Assembly (NCBI RefSeq): GCF_030445035.2
Contig: NC_080673.1
Span: forward strand, 192,491,216-192,555,215
Source: Dasypus novemcinctus
Lineage: Eukaryota; Chordata; Mammalia; Cingulata; Dasypodidae
DNA: 64,000 bases
Reading direction: 5' to 3'
Shown piece by piece: positions 22,120 to 33,139 of this stretch. The notes beneath the pieces were generated by a model, which was not told the DNA's origin, ran no database searches, and saw only the letters and a program-made list of their open reading frames with translations. Position 1 is the stretch's first letter. Each line of letters begins with the position of its first letter. A program made the translations under genes and the position numbers.

Positions 22120-24088
22120 GTTTCATTTTTCTACAATCAACATTCTGACAACAAGAAGCACATATGGCAAGCCAGAAAAGAAGTGTGAATCTGAAAGCAG
22201 GGGAGACCAATTTTGAGACAAAGTAACTCTAAGGTGCGAAATGATGTGGACCAAGCATTCTAAAGTTTCAGATATTTCTGAATGTGGAATCTTTAGGTGG
22301 CACCAGCGAGAAATATTCTTGATTATAACCTGGAAAGAGTTGCAAGGATTAATGAGAGCAAAACTTAACCTTTTTCAAAAAATGGTTCCTTAAATGGGTT
22401 TTTGAGCTTTTCCACTTTCTGATCAATATCAGGTACACGTGCCTGCTAGGTGTTACTTTGATTCTCATGCTGAAACAGCCACATAAACATGAATTCTTGG
22501 ACCATTTTAGTTTGGGAACTTAAACACAAGGAACAGTTGGGTTTTGCAGTGACTGCCATACCAAAACATAAATCATGTTAAATTTGTTTGAAATCCTGTC
22601 TTTACAAGGTTGTGTGTTTTGACAAACCTTGCAGCAAATTTTGTCCAGCTTTTGGATTTGTAGTGAAACCTGAAACCAAGCACACTGGCCTGCCTTGGGA
22701 TCTTCTTGCAAAAGTTCCAAGCAAGCCTTCGTGGAATACCTCTTCCAATCTCATGCCGTGTTGGGGTGCACTGGAAGTTCAGGGTGGGCTCTGCAAACAT
22801 GTCATGTAATTATGGAAAAGAACTGATGGAGCCAGTAATTTGGGGGCACGTCTGCACCTGAGTACTCTTCAGAGTGTAAATTGCAGGGTTAGCAATACTT
22901 TATCCCCTGTTGACTAGTGACTTGGAGATACCCCAAGCCATGAATGGGGCAGAAAGTTAATTAACCTGCTTATTAAAAAGAAGAAATGTCTCATTTGCAT
23001 GCATTTACATTCAGGCCTTGCATCCATCATGTTTTTTTTTCATGGTCTTTGGCTGTCTTTCTTTCATATTATAGTCCTGGCTGGGTGTTAGCTCAAAACA
23101 CTGAAAATTTCTGTGGGCTGGGTTTTAAGTGGCATGTGTCTGGTGTCATTGGTTCTAGCAGAATTTAATTGTCATATAGATCATTGAATTCTCTACGGAG
23201 ATTTGTTTCTTTATGGGCTGTTTGGGTTCCTTTCCAGTTATCATATACCAGAGTTGGGAAAAGATTTATACATGTTATAGGTCTTGGGAAATAAAGAGCT
23301 TGTCTCCTCCACAGCTGGACATTTATTTGGGAATGATCCATTCAATTATCTACAATTGCCTATTCAACTGAATTTTCCATGGCCATTTTTTGGGGGGAGG
23401 TTTTCTTTTCCTTCTTTGCTTTTCCTTTCTTAGTGGAAGGTCTGCTTTTAGAAATTTTTTTTCCTCGCAGTTAACGCGCACACACCCACACATTACTCAT
23501 GGATGTAAGCAGTCCACATTCAGAAGGATTGTCTCTACCTGAAAATGCTCAGGTAACCAGAATCAGGCCCCCTCAAACCACCTTTTAGTGGCTTGGGTGT
23601 AGTCTTGAAAGAAGAGGGAGAGGACTAAAGAGGGGTGATTTTGGGAGGAGTAGGGAGCTAGAGAGAGTTGAATGTGAAGAATATGCAAGCTCTAGGAACT
23701 ATGCAAGTAAAGTCAAAACTCTCTATGGAAGACTGGTGCAGAGAGAAATCTTCGCAGGGAGTGAATCACCACCAGCTCCAATGCAGGGGCCCCACAGTGC
23801 CCACGTTTTTGTATTTTGTAGCAATCACATCCCTGATACATTGCAACAGTGTGGCAGTCAGGGGCCAGTGGCTCAGGCAGTGGTTAAACCACCTATATGC
23901 TAACAAGCTTAGCAATCAGGTTGGGAAGGGTCCCGGCTGGAGGAAAAAAAAAATGAAAACCAAACCTTCGCCCTCTGTCAGACTGTGAGGAGAATTATAT
24001 TTTTGAACTAGTCTACAGTGTGGACAGGAAATGACCTCTCCACAAACTGCTTCTTTAAAAACAAGCAGTGATGCCTAAAGCTATCCAA
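22120..24088. other. Immediate 5' flank of LDB2, no recognised gene or repeat
   Basis: About 2 kb without a confident repeat or a convincing coding frame. It has mixed base composition, a short CA run near 23480 and a C/A-rich gene-proximal end. A reading frame of 73 codons at 22588-22809 has no recognisable family. This is the natural place for upstream promoter elements, but I could not single out one. Confidence 0.5.
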
Positions 24089-24260
24089 TCTCTCTCTCTC
24101 TCTCTCCCTCCCTTCCTTCCAACCTCCCTCCCTCCCTCCTTCTCTCTCTCGGAGCTCCTGCTCTCCCTCTCCCTCCTCTCCCGTGCTCCCTCCCTCCCTC
24201 TCTCCTTCCCTCCCTCCCTCTCTCCTTCCCTCCCTCCCTCTCTCGCGCTCCCTCTCCTCT
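24089..24260 (+). repeat. Promoter-proximal polypyrimidine tract with 20-bp tandem repeat
   Basis: Almost all C and T on the + strand. Pure pyrimidine runs cover 24089-24120, 24123-24150 and 24186-24244 (59 bases). From 24188 a 20-base unit of CCCT steps followed by a CTCTCCTT-like end repeats almost three times without error (24188-24207, 24208-24227, 24228-24247, the last diverging in its final bases). The minus strand carries repeated GGGA runs. Such tracts can bind Sp1/MAZ/GAGA-type factors and adopt triplex or quadruplex structures; that role is inferred from position just upstream of exon 1. Confidence 0.85.
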
Positions 24261-24302
24261 CGCTATAGAGGGCTCCAACAGCAGTTCCAGCCAGTGTGCT
24301 CA

Positions 24303-24326
24303 GCCTGCCTGCCTGCCTGCCTGCCT
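24303..24326 (+). repeat. (GCCT)6 microsatellite in the LDB2 leader
   Basis: Six uninterrupted GCCT units, followed by a short GT-rich run. Lies in the presumed 5'UTR, so length changes would alter the transcript leader. Confidence 0.85.
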
Positions 24327-24382
24327 CCGTGTGTGTGAGCGTGTGTGCGTGCACCTACTTTGTACTGTGAAGAACACAGTCC

Positions 24383-24418
24383 ATGTGCTCTGCATGGACG
24401 TTACTGATACTCTGTTGA
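24383..24418 (+). other. uORF1 in the LDB2 leader (11 codons)
   Basis: The ATG at 24383 opens an 11-codon frame (MCSAWTLLILC) closed by TGA at 24416-24418, 25 bases before the LDB2 ATG. The start context is weak (T at -3, T at +4), so leaky scanning is expected. It terminates before the main start, so reinitiation at LDB2 is possible over the short remaining distance. Seen directly; use in cells is inferred. Confidence 0.55.
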
Positions 24419-24549
24419 GCTTGATTTTCGACAAGCAGGCAAGATGTCCAGCACACCACATGACCCCTTCTATTCTTCTCCTTTCGGCCCATTTTATAGG
24501 AGACATACACCATACATGGTGCAGCCAGAGTACCGAATCTATGAGATGA
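24394..24549 (+). other. uORF2 overlapping the LDB2 start codon out of frame
   Basis: The ATG at 24394 opens a 51-codon frame beginning MDVTDTLLSLIFD that runs across the LDB2 ATG in another frame and stops at 24547-24549, inside exon 1. The context is G at +4 but T at -3. Ribosomes starting here would bypass the LDB2 start, so this arrangement would lower LDB2 translation. The peptide itself resembles nothing I know. Confidence 0.55.
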
Positions 24550-24575
24550 ACAAGAGACTGCAGTCTCGCACGGAG
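24444..24575 (+). CDS. LDB2: LDB2 exon 1 (partial CDS, codons 1-44)
   Basis: LDB2 (CLIM1/NLI family) is a nuclear cofactor. It self-dimerises and uses a C-terminal LIM-interaction domain to bridge LIM-homeodomain and LMO proteins, linking enhancer-bound transcription complexes. The 132 bases from the ATG give 44 codons, starting MSSTPHDPFYSSPFGPFY, with the family-typical RRHTPYM and YRIYEMNKRLQ further on and ending SRTE. The start differs from LDB1 and matches the short LDB2 N-terminus as I remember it. The coding part ends in GAG followed by GTAAGT, a strong phase-0 donor; reading through it reaches a stop at 24677. The start has A at -3 and T at +4, an adequate Kozak context. Only the N-terminal lead is here; the dimerisation and LIM-interaction domains must be in exons beyond the window. 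No frameshift or stop is seen. Confidence is high because the 44 residues match without gaps and end exactly at a donor. Confidence 0.95.
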
Positions 24576-24583
24576 GTAAGTAC
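24576..24583 (+). other. LDB2: LDB2 exon 1 splice donor
   Basis: GAG followed by GTAAGTAC is close to the ideal mammalian donor (AG/GTAAGT). It falls exactly at the end of the conserved SRTE codons and sets intron phase 0. Confidence 0.92.
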
Positions 24584-27500
24584 TTCCACCTTGGGCGTGT
24601 GTTTGTGTATTTTTGGAAACTGGGCATGGGCTTTTGCGAAGGTTTCAGGCTGGATTCTGTGGGAAGTGTCCCACTAGATACTAACACGTTCGTGCAAATG
24701 AGCGCCCGGGTGAACCCACTAGTTTGAAACGCTGCGTTTCCAAGCCCAGCTACTCTCGGGGCAGGGGACAGTTTCTGCCGGCATCTCAAAATACCCAGCC
24801 TGGGACTTGATTCTCCTGCCGGGTCTCTAGAAAGGTTGCTCTCCCAGAACTCTGCTGTTTGCAGAGTCGGTCCTATTCATGCTTTCTGGAAATGTAATTT
24901 CAAAGGTTGTGTGCGTGTGATTATTTGCATCCAGCAAAATAATGTTTTAAGACAAATTGTTGAGGAAGTCGGCTGTGACCTGCCTTTGGATTTCAAAGTC
25001 ATCTGAAATTGAGGTAAAGGGAACAGAAGTGTAACCCCTCATACTTTTCCGAAGTAGCCCCGGAGGCACACATGTTTGTGCATTTCCGTGTTAAATTCAG
25101 AAACCAGTTGCTTTAGGCAGAGGGATTCCTGACTTGCTCCTGGAGCTGCTGGGAGTGCGTCCTGTGGAGCTCTACCTTCCCTGGGGGCTGGTTCCTCCCT
25201 GTGAGCTCCAGTTTTTGCATACTTCTGATCTTGAGCCTGGGAGAGGGAGCCCAGCCTCCTCTGGGAGCGACTCTGGGAGTCCAGAGGAGAACAGGACTTT
25301 CAGAACTTTCTAAATGCAAAACTCCAGACTTGCCTCCTGCAATTTAAATATTTAATGCCAGTTGACTTTTCCGCTGTGCTACCTTGACTGGCTGGTCCTA
25401 CTGCTTTGTGGCTCACGTACCTCTAAGTTGGAGCTTTGTGCTGAAGCAGTCTTAAAAGGAGTTTGTTATAGGTGCACCCAAGTCGCTTTAGGAAGTAGAA
25501 GTCACTGGAAATGTGGTCTCCTTGACAGAGTACGAATACCCGGAGGACTTATGGCAAAGAGCTTCTAGGGAATAGCTTTGGTGGACTTTTACATCGAAGG
25601 CTGGTTCTCAGTGCTGAAAAGTGACTCAATTAAGGTTGTATTATACAATAAAGCACACATGTATGAATTGTCAAACGGGCCAGGGAGAATTCATGACATT
25701 TAAAATATTTAATACAGCTCACAAAATGTGACCTGCTTTCTGATTGGCTCACTTCTGGAGAAGGACTGAGGTTAAAAAAAAAAACCGGGGCTGTTTGATC
25801 ACTGCTGTTTCTTTACATGTTACTACACCATAGATGTTAAATATAATTGATGATACAGTTGCTCTCCCTAGAAGTCAGGGCTTCTAGAGAAGTGTTCATT
25901 CTGTTTTGCTTAGGATGGTGCGCTGTTGGCAGTAAATTATATTGGCTTGTTTTCTGTGGGTGTTATAGTTTTATTTTTTCACATATTTGCAACTGTGTGC
26001 TGGAATTTTAAATTAAGGCATAAACTATTGAGTTGAATAGCTTATGCTGTAATTCTGTCCTCCCTTCAGAGTTAGGAGGACAGAAGCTGTCTTAAAGATA
26101 GTTTAGGTACACATTGATTTCAATATAAAGTTTGATGAAAAAATGCATTTCAAATACGGTTCATTTCAAAAAAGAGATTGGGGGCCATTAAGGTTCAATT
26201 CTTGACCAGCAATAATACTGAAAAATAAGCTCCATCAGCTTTACATTTTAGAAAGTTTTTGAGGAGTTGTGGGCAGAAGTTCTTCTCCCATCGTGCTATG
26301 GTTAGACACTCAGGCAGACTTCTCTGATAGCCGTGTGCAGTGTGCCCCTCACTTATTACTTGGCCAGTTCTATGCTGGGAGACTTTTCTGGGAGACTTTT
26401 TTGCCCTGACCCTCATAAAATCCACAAGATACAACAAGGTCCTTAAGTTTGTTTCACATTTGAGAGAAGACCTCTGGAAAGTTTGTAGTACATTTCTTTA
26501 AAATGGATGGCCCATTATCTTTTGTGCGAACAAGACCCAGGAACTCCTAACTTTGGAGAATAGGTAGAAAAAAACTATTTCAGAGCTCAAGAACTGGGAG
26601 AGGAAAGCTTGCTATGACAGTAACTTAAATGTTTTTAAACCTCTCTGTGATAGTAAAGGACCATGAACCATGTTCTAGAGCCAACTTAGAGCATCAAAAC
26701 CCCAAGTATTTCCCCCCTTGATTAGACCTCTTTTAAAAAAATAATTATCTGAAGAATTGCCCTGACACTTCCTTTTTCTTTGCTCAGCAATAAATGGTGT
26801 TAAAACTCAATACCATACATTTGTTATCATTTCAGATGAAAATAGGAGTGAATCAAATCATTATTTCTAAAATATTTAAATATTAGCTTAAATGTTGAAT
26901 TTTGATTATGATGTGTAATTGGAAAGGAAAACCCTTAGAAAAAATAAGTTTCCATGAAAAAGTTACACTGTTCTTTTACCAAGATATATTATCTGAGCCC
27001 CAGGGAGGATTAGTTGGAATAAGTACAATGGCACACAGCAAGAGTTATCATTTTATTCACACACTAAATAAAAGATAGTTGAGCAATTACTTTTTGAATT
27101 TAACCAATGCATCCAGCTGTTTGCGCCTTTTCTTCTCCCTCTCTCTTCTGGTTCCCACTCCTGTAACATACAGTATTATTTCATTGCCTCCTATACTACA
27201 CACATACACACACACACCTGGGCAAAGCTCTCAACAATCAATCCATTCTGTTTGGAATTTGTTAGCAAAGACTTGTGAGCATTATACTTGTAGCAAGTCA
27301 GTTTGTGATGACTAAACAATAACCAAATTTATAGAAATTTCCTAGAAACCTCCTTCTTTATGGAAAGAGTGTAGCAAAGAACCCTGATGCTTCCCCCACA
27401 TGACAGCTCCAGCCTGACATCCAGGGCTTGCTCTCGTGGGGGCTGATGCATTTCTTTTAGTTAAACCGAATCAGAGCCCTGCAGAAGCTGGATAGTTTTA

Positions 27501-27765
27501 GTTTAAAGAATGTTGGATTGGGAGTTAATCCTGTCTCTAACTCATCTCTCATTTGATAACTAATTGATGTGGATCTCGCTTTCTTTTCGGCAAATTACCT
27601 GCAACGCCCCTTTCCATGTGAAAATTTTGAGTCCACAAAAGCTGTGGGTTTTCTTGATATGAGACAATATTTTGGACTAGAGTACTGGGCACAGACATTT
27701 CTTTGCTCATATACACTGTTCAAAAGCACAAATGGTCCTGAAATAATCCAGGTAGCACTGGAGGA
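24584..27765. other. Repeat-poor proximal part of intron 1
   Basis: No interspersed repeat recognised over about 3.2 kb downstream of exon 1. Includes AT-rich stretches with homeobox-like TAATTA and ATTTAAAT cores (for example 26830-26940) and an inverted CCAAT (ATTGGC near 25744). Being next to the promoter, this is a likely enhancer-bearing area; that is inference. Confidence 0.45.
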
Positions 27766-27767
27766 AA

Positions 27768-27880
27768 CTTGAAGGCAGAGACCCTGTCAGTCTTGTTTGA
27801 AACTGGTGCTTGGAACAGTTGTTGGGACAAAGTAGGTACTCAGGAAACATGCGTTGGTTAGTCAGTTAATTAATCAGCAG
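27768..27880 (+). mobile_element. L2 3' end, plus strand
   Basis: AAGGCAGAGACCCTGTCAGTC, GGTGCTTGGAACAGTTG and AAAGTAGGTACTCAGGAAAC are the L2 terminal sequence. Confidence 0.6.
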
Positions 27881-30280
27881 AGAAAGAAGAGAGACTTGGA
27901 GAACCTTGTCACTGAAATTAGCACTTTCCCTGAGAAACACAATTTCAGTGCCTCTGAGGGGTGACGGTACCTCCTGGGGAGCCGAGCTGCTTCTGGCATC
28001 TGCTCCCCACTTCCCTTGAAGTGCTCATGCCCACATTATTATGCCAGCTGAGGTCACCGAGATCCCCTGTCTTTGTGGCAAATGAAAGCCAGGGCCTAAG
28101 AGCTACTAGGACTTCATCTCTTTCAAAAGGAATACAGATGCGTCAAAAAGCAAACAGCAGTGACAAAAATATATTTTAAATGCCATTGGCTGTTCTGGGA
28201 AATACAATTTCTTTGCAACATCAGAGTCTCAGGGGAATTTCATGAAGAAATGCATGGGTGTTTCCCCCCTTTTCGAATGAAATTAAGAGAAACTGAGCTT
28301 TGCTCACCATTGTTGTTCACTGTAATTCCCACAGAAAGGGGTGGTTATATTTTCTGTTTTATGAACGCTGCCATGAATTGACCCTGAGATCTTCTAAAAT
28401 TAATGTATTTGAATGGTCTTGCTGTTCCAGATGTATTTTGGATGAACACAACTGCACAATTATGCAGTTTAGCATTGTACAGATAGTATGGTTAGACAGG
28501 ATATAAAAGTGGGTTCTAAAGAATTCAGAATTTGTTTTGTGAAAAGCTTCTATGACAATAAAAACAGTATTTTCCTTAATTTCTGAGGTCTATAATTTGA
28601 GATGAAAATATAGGTAAAATATACATGAAACATCATAGTGAACATTATTTCAAATGAAAAGATATAAGTAATTTTGGATTAAGGTAGAGTTTAAGAAAGC
28701 TTATTATGTAAAGTTATAAAGTCTTTGTTATTGTGGGTAACTTTTCCATACCTTGTTCCCTCATTCAAGTGACCAGGAATGTCTCCATTCAAATGAAGTT
28801 AAAAATTTTCTTTTTTTCTTCTTGGCTGTATGCTAATTATAATAAACACTAGGAAAGTGTGGGTTCCCTTATGCATTTCTTCTGTTTTGAGATTTCTAAA
28901 AATTAATATTACACATCCCACTCCGAAAGTGAAATTGTGATTACAATTGGAACCAATACAGGAGAATTTTATTGGAATTAAAAGTTTTTAGTTTTACAGG
29001 ACTTAACATGAATGTTGAAAACCTTTGAACACCTTGAAATTTAAATCGGCTGCTTTTCACCCCTCCTCAGCTCAACTCTAAAACTCCCTGGGGAAGGGGA
29101 GGGGGTGGGGATTCTTAGTCCTCTTTTCTTTCAGCTACATTTTTATATTATTCAGTCACAGGGTTTCATGTTGTAACATCATGTTTATTCATGGAATAGC
29201 TCAATATCGTTGATGTTCCGATGGAGTCTAGTTAAAATGAGATTTGGTGTTCTGGATAGGTGGAAGAAAGAAAAATCCTTTCTGATAACTTGTCTCTCTC
29301 TCTGTTCCTCTTTCTCTCTAGAAATTTAGAAAGAAAAATGTTGCCGTTACTCTGAGATATATGCATGATTTTCAGTGTTAAACACAGAACTTTCCAAGTT
29401 TTTCGAAGGGGATTTGTGAGGAGAGGGGGAGGGGTTTGGTAGTGGTAAGGAAAGCTATTTTGAAAATGTTAAATGAAACCAAAAGTACAGTTTTGAAAAC
29501 GAGAACTTCCAAACTCTTATTTTTCAAGATCTCTGCATGGTCTTAGGAAGCAAATTGTAGGACTCTTGCACTGATTTTATTTTCCTGAAGTCCTTTTTTT
29601 CCTTCATTTTCTTTCTATGGGAACTGTTTTTAATTAAAAAATTGCTGCAAACTAAGTATTCATAGGAGGCCCAGAAAGAAAAAAAAATCAACTTGCTTTC
29701 AACACAGATTCTTATCAGCCTAAAATCAATGCAAGTTTAAATTTCTTCCTTTTTGCTGTGTTAATTATGATATAGGATTTAAACAGTATGCATTTTGTAA
29801 GCATTTCGCTTTTTGTTTGGGTCTCAGAAAGAAATCAATTTAAATTGTATGGAGAACGGGGCCATAAATCTCCTTTTATTACAATTGTCCACATCAACTC
29901 GTTTTTCACAAGGAACATAGAACACCTCCTTTCTGAACAAACAAAACAAAAAACCAAACATCCGACTTTATAAATTGTCAAGAACAAGATTCATAAACTT
30001 ACTTATCTGGACTGGGTGGTGGGTCTCAAAATATAATTGATCTGGGAAAACAATCTCTTTTTAAACTGTCAGAGAAAAGAACATTTTTAAAAAGTTCAGC
30101 TGGTATAGATACTATATATACCTCTGTCATTTCCTGACTAAGATATTGTTTTGTTTGGTCTTATTATTTTGAGCTTATATTTTTAAAATTTAAATTCTGG
30201 CCTCATGCAGTTGAACATAGCCAACTATTAACTGTTAAAAGAAAACTCAGTCATTCTTACAAAAATTTCCATACTCCAGG
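27881..30280. other. Repeat-poor intronic stretch, candidate conserved noncoding DNA
   Basis: About 2.4 kb with no recognised repeat. A TAATTATGATATAGG element and GGGGCCATAAATCTCC (29861-29876) are homeobox-type motifs. Confidence 0.45.
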
Positions 30281-30420
30281 CAACGATTGTGTCAGAGTCT
30301 GGAAATACAGTGATGATTAAAACATTTTCTGTTCTCAAGAAGTTTACAATTTGGTTGGGAAAGAGGATATATAAGGTATCATGATAGATGATACAATATA
30401 TTATGGGCATATATATGATA
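30281..30420 (-). mobile_element. L2 fragment, minus strand
   Basis: TCTGGAAATACAGTGATGATTAAAAC and TCAAGAAGTTTACAATTTGG follow the antisense L2 3' end. Confidence 0.55.
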
Positions 30421-30424
30421 GGAA

Positions 30425-30668
30425 GTAATGATAATAATAACTGGCCTTTATGGAGCGTTCACTTTCTGTTAGGCATAGGGCTAAGTGCTTTCTAATACAT
30501 CAGCTGATGTAACTTTCGTGGTTCACCCGATGGGCTTGGTTCTACTAACATCCACATTTTTACTGAAGAGGAAACAGTGAGGTTAAGGGACTTTGTCCAT
30601 TCTCACACAGTTGGTAGTTTATCTCTAGAGGTTGTGCTCTTAAATACTCTGCTATAGGTCCTCCCTGG
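30425..30668 (-). mobile_element. MIR, minus strand
   Basis: TTTCTGTTAGGCATAGGGCTAAGTGC, then ACTGAAGAGGAAACAGTGAGG and TCACACAGTTGG are antisense MIR. Confidence 0.75.
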
Positions 30669-31127
30669 AAATAAGAAAAACCAGCTAGGATTCTCATTTT
30701 GCCGGTAGACCTTAATTCTGTGACTACATTAAGGTTTCCTAGGACAGATAAACTTGGAGGTGGCTTGGAAGTTGACCCCCATCACCAAACTTGGTTCTAC
30801 TATTTGTCCCTCAAATCCCTGATTTACTGTCAAAAGGGGCCTTGTAAGTGGCAAAGGATAGAGCCAGGGATGGAAAATCTACCCTGGATATTGAAAGTAT
30901 AATCCGAATCACACCCCCCCATGAGGACAATTCAATGTATTCATGTTATCTGAAAATCTACTGTGATAGTTGTAGACTATCATACATAATCATCTAAAGG
31001 TTTTATTTCTTGTTCAAAAATATTTAGATTTCCATGCAATGTTTGTCTCTTCTGGTCTGGGCTCTGTGAAAGAGGATGTCTTGATTGTTTAAACAGTAAT
31101 GGGACAAGTATAAAAGCGATCCTATTT

Positions 31128-31260
31128 TTGGCATTTCCTCCCCAATATTAACCGATATAAGCATTAGGAGATTAAATTAGAATTAGAATTTGGCATAATA
31201 TTGGCTTCTTTTTGCAAGTAAGCAATTAGGAATCTAAGAGAAAATAAAGACATGGAGGGA
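31128..31260 (+). repeat. Copy A of an unnamed local repeat
   Basis: This 130-base segment is matched, with substitutions and small gaps, by 32055-32180 in the same orientation. The core AAGYATTAGGAGAT and GAATTAGAATTTGGC are shared. I cannot name the family. Confidence 0.6.
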
Positions 31261-31764
31261 AAAGAAGACCTGGAATGTTTTGGCTTTTCACTTTCCTAAT
31301 TTGGTTCATTCCTAAGAGACCATCTCCCCACAGCTTTTGTCTCTGCAAAAGTTCTTTGTCATGTGGGGTCTTTCCTTCCCACCCTTCTAGCTGACTTTAG
31401 CTCCCTGGGTGGCCATTGTCTTTATACTAAAAACTTGCCAGGCTCAGAGAGAGGAAGACTGTCTGAGTTCATATATGGGCATCCTGGGATTTGAATCCCC
31501 AGCCACTGATCTTCAGCTCTAGTTCTTTCCAAAAGCATGCTGCTGAGGCAAACTTACCTTCTACCTTCCCACTCGTTACTGGAGGCCGTGGCAGACACAC
31601 CTTGCCATTACGTTAGTAGCTCTCTTTCCCAGCCTAATGTGAAGTTGTAGTCTACTAATTAAAAACCAAAGGCTAAGCATTGAAGAATTGACAGAGTACC
31701 CTGAAGAAGAGGGTCTTATTCTGTGGAAATTCCAAGCCACCGTCTTTTCCCTTCGGGATTGCCA

Positions 31765-32460
31765 TGGAATCCCAACAGCTCTCCCTGCTCCCTCTTTCCA
31801 CCCTATAATCCATTCTTTACAAGCAGCCAAAGGGATATTCTTGAAGCACAAATCAGATCATATACCTCTCCAGCTTCCCCTCACACCTAGGATAAGCTCC
31901 CAACTCCTTCCTCTAGCTTGAACAAGGCTCTGTGGACCTGCTCCTTCCCTCATGGTCCAGCCACATGGGGCCTCTTTCTGATCCATTAACTGCCAGGCTT
32001 GTTCCCATCTCAGGGCCTTTGTCCTCAGGAGGAGTAGGAATAGTAGGAGGGTAGATGACTTCCTCCATAATAACTCTATAAGTATTAGGAGATCTAAATT
32101 GAATTAGAATTTGGCGTGGTTTTGGTTTTACTTGCAGCTAATCACCTAGCTATCTCAAAGAATATAATGACAAAGAACACTCAACACTCAACTTTAAATG
32201 CCTCCACAAAGAGGCTTTCCTTGATCATCTTTATTAAAATGACCCCCCAATCACATTCTGTCACATGCCCTGTTTAATTTCTTTACAGGACTTCTTGCTA
32301 GCTGATATTTTTTTGCTTCTTTTTTATTTCTTAAAATTCTGCTTTTCCTTAATATAATGTAAGCCCGTGAGGGCAAGGACTTAATTTGTCTTGTTTACTG
32401 TGTACCGCCAGTACCAGACAGCACATAGCTGATAGTCAAAATATATCAGTTGACTAAAGG
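31765..32460 (+). mobile_element. L2 3'UTR, plus strand, with internal insertion
   Basis: CTCCCTCTTTCCACCCTATAATCC, AAATCAGATCATATACCTCTCC, CTCAGGGCCTTTGTCC, then after a gap AATGCCTCCACAAAGAGGC and AATATAATGTAAGCCCG to the terminal CAGTACCAGACAGCACATAGC follow L2 in order. Between about 32030 and 32190 the expected L2 sequence is replaced by copy B of the unnamed repeat. Confidence 0.8.
32055..32180 (+). repeat. Copy B of the unnamed local repeat, inside L2
   Basis: Sits where the L2 copy lacks its expected internal sequence. It shares about three quarters of its bases with 31128-31260 by eye. Confidence 0.6.
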
Positions 32461-33135
32461 AAAGTAAGTTGTTCTGGCACTAGTCCAAGATGTCCAGAAT
32501 GACACTAGAATTTGCCTCAAATCGTACACATGTTTGTCTCCAGTTCCAGCTGGAGGAGAATCGTTGAGTCTAATAGCCCCAGGCAACATTCACTGGATAG
32601 AATGAATGCTCAGATAGACCTGAAGGAAAAAGAAACCCTGGGAAAGGAGAATTTCTTCTGTGAAGGCAGTGTTGACCTGAGAATTTTGCCCTCCAGGTAG
32701 TGTGAATCTGTTGGGAAGCTCTTGACTGTTGACTAAAATTATTTGTACTTACCCTGGTGGTTTTTGTTTTTGTTTTTCCTTCTCTTTTCGTGTTTCCACC
32801 ACTCCTCTTCATTTGGATCTACCTGGATCCACGGCCATGAATTATGATACGAGTCATGATAATACCTTACATTTCCTGGCACACTTTGCAGTTTAGGAAA
32901 GAGCTTTCAGGGTCATTTATTAGCCTGGTTGAAGTGATTTGTGAGAAAAAGATGGCAAATTATATTAGTATATGATGCTGTGGTGTATAATAACTTTGTG
33001 TGTACTGATTATGTCGTGTGTGTAAAAGAGAGAGGGAGGGATACTTATCCCAATCAGATTCTGTTTGTGTGTGTACCCTGTGGCTAGGAAATATGCACGA
33101 TTTTTATTTTTTCTTTTGGAAATAAAAAGTCCTGA
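32461..33135. other. Unassigned intronic sequence
   Basis: No repeat or gene recognised. The only notes are an AG-rich run near 33026 and a T/G-rich run near 32760. Confidence 0.4.
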
Positions 33136-33139
33136 ATGT

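Larger units (their letters stand above)
24256..24443 (+). promoter_or_regulatory. LDB2: LDB2 5'UTR / start region (transcription start not fixed)
   Basis: Between the polypyrimidine tract and the ATG lie six GCCT units (24303-24326), a GT-rich run with CG steps, and about 115 bases of mixed sequence. No TATA box sits at a useful distance; the CTATAG at about 24263 is not a TATA consensus. The start of transcription is likely near the 3' edge of the tract and may be spread over several positions, as is usual for TATA-less promoters. The leader holds two upstream ATGs (24383 and 24394), described separately. The 5' boundary is inferred. Confidence 0.6.

Noticed and set aside
24055-24354. Long low-complexity frames (R/E/G-rich and S/L/P-rich)
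   Set aside because: Produced by the polypyrimidine tract; no protein expected.
24576-24677. Read-through of LDB2 exon 1 into intron giving 33 extra residues
   Set aside because: A strong GTAAGT donor and the family-wide SRTE boundary show splicing; the extension is intron.
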